64,000 nucleotides of DNA, from positions 129,961,356 to 130,025,355 of the forward strand of contig JAHLJT010004567.1 in the NCBI GenBank assembly GCA_031308135.1, in the 5' to 3' direction. The stretch comes from Acheta domesticus (Eukaryota > Arthropoda > Insecta > Orthoptera > Gryllidae). Shown one piece after another: positions 55,431 to 64,000 of the stretch. The notes under the pieces are model-generated. The model was not told the DNA's origin. It saw only the letters and a program-made list of their open reading frames with translations, and ran no database searches. Made by a program: the position numbers and the translations under genes. Each line of letters opens with the position of its first letter. Positions within the stretch are counted from its first letter, which is position 1.

Positions 55431-57870
55431 ATAAAACCATGGAAGGAAATGGTGTGGAGTTTACATTTGCATCATAGAAATAGATTTGAGGCATTGTTTT
55501 GTCGTACGTGTTTATTTTGACAGAAAGCTTTTTCGGTATCATTGCGGCAATCTTGAGTGCTACAAAAAGAATAACAATATGTCTAAATTACAAATAAAAA
55601 TAATCTATTACAGAATATTTTTAATAAATTAGAACTTAAGAAAACTAAAAAATTGGAATATAAATGTCAAAATGGAAACAATTTTGAATCAAGAATACAT
55701 AAAATAACAAATGTATTATTCTAAAGTGAAGTAAAATAAAATAAAAAAGTCTCGACAAATAAATAAGTAAATAAATAAATTTAGATGAGCAAACCGACAT
55801 ACTGATTCTGAGGCCGCTGGGGAACAACGAAGGTCGAGGGTATTGCACACTATTTAATAGAAAGCTCTCAATGGAGAAGGCCGTTTTTTTTCTAAGAAGT
55901 GACCATTAGGGAAAAGGCCCGGCCGGGTGGCGCAAAAGAGGCGGGCGGAGGGGTGAATGTGCGTGGAAAGCGGCCAGCTTGAGGAGGGGTGAGAAAGAAG
56001 GAATTTGTTCATTCAAATTAGTGCCATTCACATCAATAATTTATTAAACAACCCCCAGCACACTGTTTCCCACACTGTTCCCCACTACGAGACCAACAGG
56101 AGTCGAATGGCACCTCCTTTGCCACAATTGGTTGTCAAGAAGTAGTTTAACAGTCAGTGAATGACAGATCTTACTCAGTTACTATACGGATATTATGAAG
56201 TAAAGGTTAAACAATTTCTTAATAAACCTTTTTTTACCTTAGTATTATTTCCAAGGGTGAATTAAAATGATAATTATTACAGCCGACTTAGTGGTAAGCA
56301 GTTACTCTTATTGTCAAAACTGCTACGTCTAACTGTCAGTTCTCTTTCCACTTCCTGAAGAAATTAAAAACTTTTTTTCCGTGTTAAAGTGGGACATGAT
56401 CAGAAATTTTACGAGCAGTACTGTTTCTACAATTAAGATTTTTTGTTTCTTCATCAAGATTTCCTCTACTTCAAAAAAGACATACTTGCAATAGTTTTTT
56501 TTAACGTATTATGTTTTTCGAAATTTTAGTTTCATATTTCTTCGTATCTCATGAATTCAATTACACCAATTTCACCTTCAAACTTGGAATTAAATCTAGT
56601 TTACCAAAATACAGGAACACAACCTTACTTCCAAATGTATATTGTTGTTACGTCTCAACACTAATTGCAAGTTTGCGAAGATAGACTTCCACTTTCACCA
56701 ATAACACTTTAAATATAAGGCCTATCTCTGCTATAAAATGGGGATGAAAAACGTCCTTCTTCAAAAACTTTCGTAATTAACTTAGGGCTTTTCAAACAAG
56801 AAACACAATTTATTTGGATTTAGTTCTCTAGAGGTGAGTATCCAATGCATACAACTGGAATTCAGTATTCATATTTAAATTTTTTGTCTGCGATCACCAA
56901 TTTTGCGTTGTAACTACTAACGCCCGCATGGCACACATAAATCACATTTTAATTACTTTTCATTCATTATAAATACAAAATGACGGTACCTTTCGTACGT
57001 CGTAGCCGTCATCTTGCTCGGCGAAACAATCCCGTCAACAACCTTCCTAAGATTACCTCACCTCTAGCGGCCACCGTACTTTTAATGAACAAAACAAAAT
57101 ATTTTAATTTTTTTTTAATTTAATTTTTATCAGGTTTCCTATTAGCTATTCAATTTTCAATTAAATATTTATCCTAACACGAAAATAGCTAATACTAGGG
57201 GGTCGAAACAGACCTTTACTACCAGAAACCCATGATATGTCCAAATTGGAATGAGTGCATGTTTAAAAAACTTCGTAGTCACATCCATCACCAGAAGTAT
57301 GTCAAGCGAACATGAGCAGACCCATGCAATAATGGCAAAACAGAGATAGGTAGTCGAGATTTTTCCATGCAAAATGTTTGTACAAAATATGTAATAATAG
57401 TTTATAATGGACTGGATTTTATTCACACACGCAAGTGTAGTGAAAAACAATCTATTAACATTTCGGTGATAGGATACACAATAATGTAGACTGCGATATT
57501 TCAAGATTGTTACGAGCAACGATTATATTAGAATACATTTCTAAACGTAAAGTATTCGGCCTAAAATGTGAGTGTTCATGAGTGATTATTGCATGAAAGT
57601 CAATTGTGTAACTGCGTACAACACGGATGAAAAAGGTAATGGATGAATTCATTCTTTAAAATCCTCGGTGGCGCATTCTCCCATGGCGGTATTCTCCCAT
57701 GTTAACACACGAAACAACTGTTTATGCAAGTGATCTTTGCAAAAGAAAATTAACCTGTTGCTTGCGCTATGAATGTGGAGTCCCAAATATGTTAACACAA
57801 TACACGAACACGTAATAGACAAAGCCTCAATGCATGATAACACAAAACGATCCGATAGCATTTTGTCCCG
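55431..57870. other. AT-rich intergenic DNA
   Basis: No supported gene in about 2.4 kb. The 116-codon minus-strand frame at 57169-57519 has hydrophobic stretches but no recognisable family. A 15-bp near-duplication ending ATTCTCCCATG occurs at 57675 and 57690. Confidence 0.45.
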
Positions 57871-57874
57871 ATTG

Positions 57875-58075
57875 CCGAGTACATAAAAAAGTTCGCTTCA
57901 ATACAGAACTTGGATACCAAAGAACTACTGAGCTATGGCTACTCTATGCATCACATACTACGGATAAATCTCGTGTTAATGAACATGGTCAATGGAAAGT
58001 AAGAAATTTTGAGAATTTACATTACGTTATGTACAACTTGCGATCATTTAATATACGTGATTATATTTTTCTTCT
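57875..58075 (-). repeat. Dispersed repeat R2, copy 2
   Basis: Reverse-oriented homologue of 53273-53470, roughly 80% similar by eye. The 90-codon frame over it (57834-58106) is not conserved as a frame in the other copy, so I do not call it coding. Confidence 0.8.
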
Positions 58076-58082
58076 CTCTTTC

Positions 58083-58108
58083 TGCTATGTGATTTCTATC
58101 ACATAGCA
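58083..58108. repeat. Perfect hairpin, 11-bp arms, 4-nt loop
   Basis: TGCTATGTGAT and ATCACATAGCA flank TTCT. It abuts the R2 copy and may mark its end. Confidence 0.8.
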
Positions 58109-58109
58109 A

Positions 58110-59153
58110 TGTTTCGTAAGTATGACAAACCTAACCCAATGGATATATGCAATGAGTTTCAAACAAATAATTTAAAAAATTACAAAAGATAAAACACATT
58201 TTCCGAAAGCTATTGAAACGAACATTGGAACACGAAAATTACTCCCACAAAATTTCACGATTTATCACAAACTCTCCACAAAAGATGTACGGTTTCTTTC
58301 CGGCACTCGACATTTATACTAATATAACCAACGGCAAGGTCTTTAACGCCCGTCCACACTCTTTTCAACCAATCATTTCATGTCCACAGCGCTCGGACCG
58401 GCTACATCCACGCAAACTGCCTTGCTAGACATGGTTACCACATGCCGTTCACGAGTCGTAATTTAGAAACAAGTCGAGGTAAAAAAAGACAGCACTAGGC
58501 CGCCGCGCCAGCGTTCCATCCCACTGCGTTGTAGCTATCGAGATCTTTTTGTAAACCCGTTTTCAGCTGCCTCCCTAATTCATTGGCGAGTCAACGAACC
58601 TTGCAAAGGCTGCTGGCACGTCGGGTGTCGATCCTCAACCATCTCATTCATACACATACCTCCTCGAACTACGCACGATCACCTTCGTTCGCCTGTTATC
58701 TGTGTCTTGTCGACGTAATTAAAAGAGATTTTAATGTCTCGCATCGACTTGTTTGCCGTCGTCCCGCGTAGAGTGAGACGATTCCTTGTAATTGGAAGTT
58801 AAATTGAATTAGATATCCTGACCAACATCACAACACCAACAACATATTACATAATTATACTAATGAAAATGATTACACACAACGATTTGAGAAATCCCGT
58901 GGGCCTATCTGAAAGGAATCACATATTAATACGCTGAATACTATCACCTTCATACTGATATTACAATAAAATATATTTAAAATTGAAAGTAAAAAATATA
59001 TAAAAATTATCTATTGTCTATTATGATGAAGTATTAATACATACCACAGTTTTAAATATCGAAAGATATAATTAGACCGTCTGTTATTGACTAGTTTTTA
59101 GAGACAACGCGATCCACCACAAGACATTTGGAACAAACATGGTCTGAACATCT

Positions 59154-59156
<3 letters not shown>
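58110..59156. other. AT-rich intergenic DNA
   Basis: No gene or repeat identified. Confidence 0.5.

Positions 59157-59206
<50 letters not shown>
59157..59206. repeat. (TA)25 microsatellite
   Basis: Uninterrupted TA dinucleotides, 50 bp. Confidence 0.98.
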
Positions 59207-59210
<4 letters not shown>

Positions 59211-59752
59211 CAACAAAACAGCTATCTTTCCAATATATCAAGATTCATCAGGATTGTTCATACAAAATATTGTCTCTTCTGAGTAAAGAATGGTTTTCAA
59301 CTTGTGAAATTTCCTTCGCGCAACACGAATGGGCGATAATCTTTCCACTGGCGGGAAATCACTCATTTTATCCACTTAAACCGTAAATAACCCTATCTTA
59401 ATGGCGGTTGAAATATAGTCTTCACAATCTTAATTATTAGGAGGTTCACGTCGCAAACAACTTCTCCCGGGCGGACTACTTTGGAAACTTGGCGAGAATG
59501 AAAGCGCATTCATAAAATAAACTCCTGGGCATCGGAAGCATTCATCGCTGCTCGAGGTCCAACTGCCCATGAAGTTCTTCTACACAGTGGAGGGCGCACT
59601 TGTAAATTTTTCAGTACCGGAACGTTTGATTTTGTGATGTCGCAAATTCCAAAACAAAAAGCAGTAGAACAGACAGAAACGGAATGTGGCAAAACGTGCT
59701 GGAAGCAACGTGAAATTTCTTTTAACATGAGGTCGAAGAGCTCACGGATTTG
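59207..59752. other. AT-rich intergenic DNA
   Basis: No gene identified. The frames crossing its right end owe their length to the adjoining CA-rich repeat. Confidence 0.45.
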
Positions 59753-59869
59753 CGCGCGCGCGCATACACACGCACACGCGCACACACACGCACACGCGCA
59801 CACACACGCACACGCGCACACACACGCACACGCGCACACACACGCACACGCGCACACACACACTCACAC
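59753..59869. repeat. 18-bp CA/CG alternating repeat
   Basis: A (CG)n start is followed by about five copies of an 18-bp unit ACGCGCACACACACGCAC. The whole 117 bp is almost pure alternating purine-pyrimidine, a sequence type prone to Z-DNA. The Cys/Ala/Val and His/Ala/Thr repeat frames are artefacts. Confidence 0.95.
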
Positions 59870-60335
59870 ATTCAGTATTCCGGATACCTAGCACTTACGG
59901 ATAACCATGTAAGTTTTCTGCCCAGCTAGAAATAGAACCACCCATTACGTTCTGGAACAACAGGGGTATTCCCGATTCCCGATGGAGATCGAATAACGCA
60001 TCATGTATTCTGAACGTGTTGTACGTGTGTATGCACAGACCGGGACCGGAAGAGATTTTTGAGATCGTCTAGGATCGAAGAGTTCGCGGATTCTGGGATT
60101 TCATGATCGAAAAACTCAATGAAGCATGCACGCACACATACACATGCATGTAAGCACGCACATGCAGACTGCAAAAATTGCGATTTATCTAGTTCGAATA
60201 CCTCATGAACAAACCACATCCATCCACCCCCAGTATTCCTGGTATCTCGAGATCGAACAGGCAAGAACACACCTCAAGAATTCCCGAGCTCTCGTGATCG
60301 GGGACCTTGTGACGTAACCGTGTACTACCGCCATT
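59870..60335. other. Mixed intergenic DNA with CA-rich patch
   Basis: A loose GCACGCACATGCA-type patch at 60125-60165 recalls the array at 59753. GATCGA motifs recur. No gene recognised. Confidence 0.45.
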
Positions 60336-60336
60336 C

Positions 60337-60835
60337 ATGAACTCCCGCAGCAACGGCGGGTGGGGTGGGGCGGGGCGCGGCGCCGCGTTTGGACACCCCA
60401 GCGACCTCCGCGCGGGTCACGTCCGCTGCCCACGCGGTCCAGCGCGGCCTCGGCACTCACTGTCGGCGCTCGTCAGAACCTCGGCCAGCGGCCGCATCGC
60501 ATCGCTTCGCTTCGCTTCGCCGCGACCCCTGCTGCGAGTGGAGCGCCCCGGCAGCCGAGCCCACAAAGGGGCAATTTTCCCCTTTCAAGTCTATCTCCTC
60601 TGTGTCTCCTCTCGACCTGCGTCTCGGCGGCGGCGGCGGGCAGGGTGGAGGAGGGGAGGGGCAGGAGGAGGAAGGGAGGGCCGGGGGGTCGGGGCGGGGC
60701 CGGAAGGGGCGGGGCCGGGGGGGGCGGGGGGGGGGCGGGCGGGGCGGTGCCGGGGGGGGGGGACGGGGCGGGGCGGGCTCTCACTCCAAAGGGCTGCGGA
60801 TTAGCCCGACTGCGCCGTTGTTCTCGGCAATTCCA
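60337..60835. other. CpG-rich island with pentamer and poly-G runs
   Basis: CATCG/CTTCG pentamers at 60496-60522 and GGGGC/GGGGG runs at 60690-60780, including uninterrupted G-runs of eight to twelve. Frames up to 195 codons on both strands are Gly/Arg or Pro/Ala-rich artefacts. Confidence 0.6.
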
Positions 60836-60939
60836 ACAAAACATATTTCTGCTGGAAAGTATGGCGACAGTGTATGGACTTCTCGAGGATGGATGCTCAA
60901 AGTTCAAAGAAAAAAATATTATACAATAGTTCAAGAAAG

Positions 60940-61440
60940 TTCGTCTTCCTAAGCAACTGCAAACTGTAATTAACTACAAACTGTAATTAAAAATTATCAG
61001 TACCATTTCTCTTTCACGTTATAGTTGTAATGTTATAATCATTCCCATCATCGTACTTAACTTTGTTCCGATTTCTTCTAATGATCTACAACTTGCCGGG
61101 AAATCCATCACTTATACTTTTACTTTTGATTGTGGAATCTCTACACGATCCAATGTCTGTTTTTCTTATACCTTCGGATTCGAGAAATCAAAAATTCGCT
61201 TCAAGATTTCCGTGTACGTTAAAATATGTCCAAGCGTCCACTCCAAACCAATTGACGAATTGTTTAAACGAATGAAATAATTGTGCAGCAATGTATACGT
61301 CGGAGAAATTTTTGAATAAATTCACAACGTGCAAAGATTTATTCGCGATATGTAAGGTACAGAGATCGATTACGTATCGATTCAGTAGAAAATTAATTGA
61401 AAATAAGACTAACGTTATTTCACTTTTTGGAGACGGAAGG
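60940..61440. other. AT-rich intergenic DNA
   Basis: Contains a short tandem ACTGTAATTA duplication at 60964-60990. No gene recognised. Confidence 0.5.
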
Positions 61441-61444
61441 AAGC

Positions 61445-61695
61445 CGTTCGGATGAGGACGCTTCATTAGAACAAGGCGTTGCCAAAAGACAACACCGCAA
61501 CCAGAAGCCCGGCTGCGTCCGATGGAATGCTCTCGCCTCGCATTTTGCGTCCAGGGCTGGGTAATCGTTTCCGAGAACAAATTACCCGCTCTCTCGTGCC
61601 GCGAGCCGCAAGTCAGGATACGAGCCAAGAACACGCATCTCCCTTCCGGCGCGCCAAATCACAGCTGGCGCGGCGCGGCCAGAGGAAGCGGAGGA
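61445..61695. other. GC-richer non-repetitive DNA
   Basis: Leads into the pentamer array on its right. Overlapping frames on both strands, no motif. Confidence 0.4.
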
Positions 61696-61880
61696 GCCAG
61701 AGACGCGACGCGACGCCACGCGATCCGATGCGACGCGTCGTGATACGTTGCGACGTGACCCGACCCGACCCGACGCGACGCGACGCGACCAGACGTAACG
61801 CGATCCGACGCGACGCGACCCGATCCGACGCGATGCGGTGCAACATTCCCCGACCCGACCCGATCCGACGCGACGCAATC
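61696..61880. repeat. Degenerate CGACG/CGATC pentamer array
   Basis: About 185 bp in 5-bp units: CGACG, CGATC, CGACC, CGATG and CGTCG variants. The unit differs from the GGGGC arrays but keeps the period. Arg/Asp or Arg/Ser-rich frames are artefacts. Confidence 0.85.
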
Positions 61881-61889
61881 CTCGAATTC

Positions 61890-64000
61890 TAATTGCCTCG
61901 AGTATAGTTTCCAAGCCTTTTGTCCTTGCGAACTCCAACACCAAAATTACTTAGGGAACCCTCCATAAATTCATCGTTATTACTGAAAGCAATAAAATTG
62001 TATTCTTATTAACATTTATTTTTCCACGATGCAGATTAGTTCGAAACGAAATACGAAAACTGAACAGCATTCATGGATAAACAGGAAAAAACAAGTGATA
62101 TCTTAACCTACAATTAAATGAATGCAAAATTGTAAACTACTCAAGATAAACCAATAAAACATAACTTTCATTCCAATAAGCGAAAAACAAAACTGAAATA
62201 CGTATCTTTAATGCCAATGCGTATCTTTAATGCTAATGAATTATTAGAGAAGCTTCAATTTCTTAATTGTAAATTAAAAATTTTAGAAACAAGTTTTTCT
62301 TTCTCACGTATGAGAATCAAAACTTCGCAACTGTCACAATATTTTCGCGAATCTACTCTATAAAGCTCGCGAATCGCGGGCGGGGAATCATAAGTCTAAG
62401 TCACCTACAAACACTGCACTCCTTGAAGCTTTCTTTTTCTTTCACTGGTTTGCGTTCTTCCTTCCCACTTACAGATCAAATAACATTCTAATTTTAAGGA
62501 TAGGTTTGGAGGTAGGATGATTTCTAAAATTTCTCGTGTCATAATATTCAAAGGCTCCCAAATCTTTCGAAACACTTGAATTCTTCCTTGATATAATTGT
62601 TGATAAGAGTCAACAAGCCGTACATCGGCTCTGATGATACAATTGAGACGCAATCACCGTAAGGTGCATGACAAACTACAACTAAATTAGATTCGATACC
62701 ATACTAAAATAGTGGTTCATGCAAAACATTGGAAAGTACAGACAACAGAGAATAAAGATTTATTAGCAGAAAAAGTTTGAAAGAGTTCAGAGGAGTATAA
62801 TTGTTTATTCTCAAAATGTATTACAGAATTTGAGAAAACCCATTATTCCTCCTCGCAAAGGAATTTAGTTTTCTGACAGTACATGACAATTGTCTCTCAT
62901 CAAATGATTTTCCTTAGGCCACAATATACTACCGAACAAATATTAATCTAAATTTATTTTCTAATTTTAAATTTAGCCGCCATCTAAATCGAGAGCATTT
63001 AATAGTTACGATTGGAGAGTTTTTAAGTAGTAGGTCAACCATTGATGATAAACAGAGCAAAATTAAGGATATCACGGAACCATTGCAGAAAACCAATACA
63101 ATTCTTCGGGGCCAAATACGAAGTGAAAGTCCCGTTGGCGCATACCTGTCCAGCTCCTTCCATGAATGAGTAGCACCTGTCACCTGGGGGCGGCCCGGTT
63201 AAGATACAAGGTAGCGCTGGCAGCGAGAACTTAACAGCTGCGCTGCAATGTTACTCTAATTATCTTCTCAGAGACTCTCGTACTTTCGCATGAAGATTAG
63301 AATTGATGTTACTTGTTCTCCGTAATAACCTTTCTATACTCCTAATTTTATAGATAACCTTCCAATCGTCGAACGATCTACCTCTGAGAATAGGAAATAT
63401 TTGTACCACCAGCCCAACCATTAACGAGATAGAAGAGTATTTCTTGTGTAAAAATATGCCTGAATTATCAACAGAGTCATTTGCACTCAACAACTCCTAG
63501 CCCTCTCTCTCCACTTTCTGGAATGGATTTCCAGAAATATAAGATTATGGGTTAATAAATGATGTTATTTTGAATGAATGTATGAATGATAATGAATGAA
63601 TGTTAATGAATGAATGATATTTTTAATAAAATTTAAGGCTGTTTGTATACATGACAGAAGAATGAAATATTAAATATACTTGTAATATAATAATAACAAC
63701 AACAAAATCAGTAATATTTTCATATTTTTATATTTATAAAGATGGGTTACTATAGAATGAAAAAAAATTACACTTTCGCCAACAATAATTTGATGAATGG
63801 TATGCGATATTCCTTGCCTTAAGTTCCTAGAACTGCTCTCAGGCCCATTCAGCCTGCTGTTCAATGAGCGCCGCGTCTTTGCCCCCGAGGTAAAAGCTGT
63901 CGATGTGTGGTACATCACTTCCATCCAGGTGTGGAACTAGAGAATGTTGTGTAGCCGTCCGTCCACTATTGCCACGGGTACCCTTCGTCTGTTGTGGTTG
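61890..64000. other. AT-rich intergenic DNA to window end
   Basis: No supported gene. GTATCTTTAATGC is duplicated near 62202 and 62221. The last 160 bp are GC-richer; a minus-strand 84-codon frame (63670-63924) there has no recognised match. Confidence 0.45.
63571..63618. repeat. Degenerate (GAAT)n repeat
   Basis: GAATGAATG units with small interruptions. Confidence 0.8.

Noticed and set aside
57834..58106. 90-codon plus-strand frame
   Set aside because: It overlaps dispersed repeat R2, and the homologous copy at 53.3 kb does not preserve the frame.

Overview
The window is eukaryotic nuclear DNA, almost certainly from an arthropod and probably an insect. The evidence is an AT-rich, gene-poor background packed with DNA-transposon remnants, a tRNA-derived SINE, long microsatellites, and many GC-rich CpG-dense islands. 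The minus-strand 3' tail of the SINE near 48.05-48.09 kb resembles tails I associate with polyneopteran insects such as grasshoppers and stick insects. That placement is an impression, not a search result. I see no prokaryotic operons, no rRNA and no convincing tRNA gene.

Only one protein-coding gene can be supported: the transposase of a 3,242-bp hAT-superfamily transposon (12907-16148). It has matching 14-bp terminal inverted repeats, a perfect 8-bp target-site duplication, and an uninterrupted 709-codon reading frame with a TTF-type zinc finger, a DUF4371 region, a D-D-E-like triad and a hAT dimerisation region. No host gene exon could be identified. Most other open frames run through simple repeats or CpG islands and look artefactual.

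Layout: 1-0.8 kb GC-rich and C-rich minisatellite; 0.8-2.24 kb a huge (TGTATG)n and (TG)n array; 2.24-8.5 kb AT-rich DNA; 8.5-12.1 kb GC islands with pentamer repeats; 12.9-16.15 kb the hAT element; 16.6-18.8 kb small DNA-transposon derivatives; 19-20.5 kb a polypyrimidine tract with a ~130-bp tandem repeat; 21.6-23.2 kb a hAT MITE and a long-inverted-repeat element; 24-26.7 kb GC-rich tandem arrays; 28.3 kb a perfect 64-bp-arm palindrome; 30.2-32.5 kb a second hAT MITE, a 22-bp G-rich minisatellite and a 686-bp non-autonomous hAT with perfect TSD; 32.5-36.1 kb AT-rich; 36.1-42.3 kb alternating CpG islands and MITEs; 44.6-51.6 kb SINE copies, palindromic MITEs and a CpG island; 53-58 kb an inverted pair of a ~200-bp dispersed repeat; 59-62 kb microsatellites and GC islands; then AT-rich DNA to the end.

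Two themes stand out. First, many small inverted-repeat elements occur in pairs within the window, so their boundaries can be defined by internal comparison. Second, the GC-rich tandem arrays at more than ten separate places share a 5-bp periodicity although the pentamer differs from place to place.
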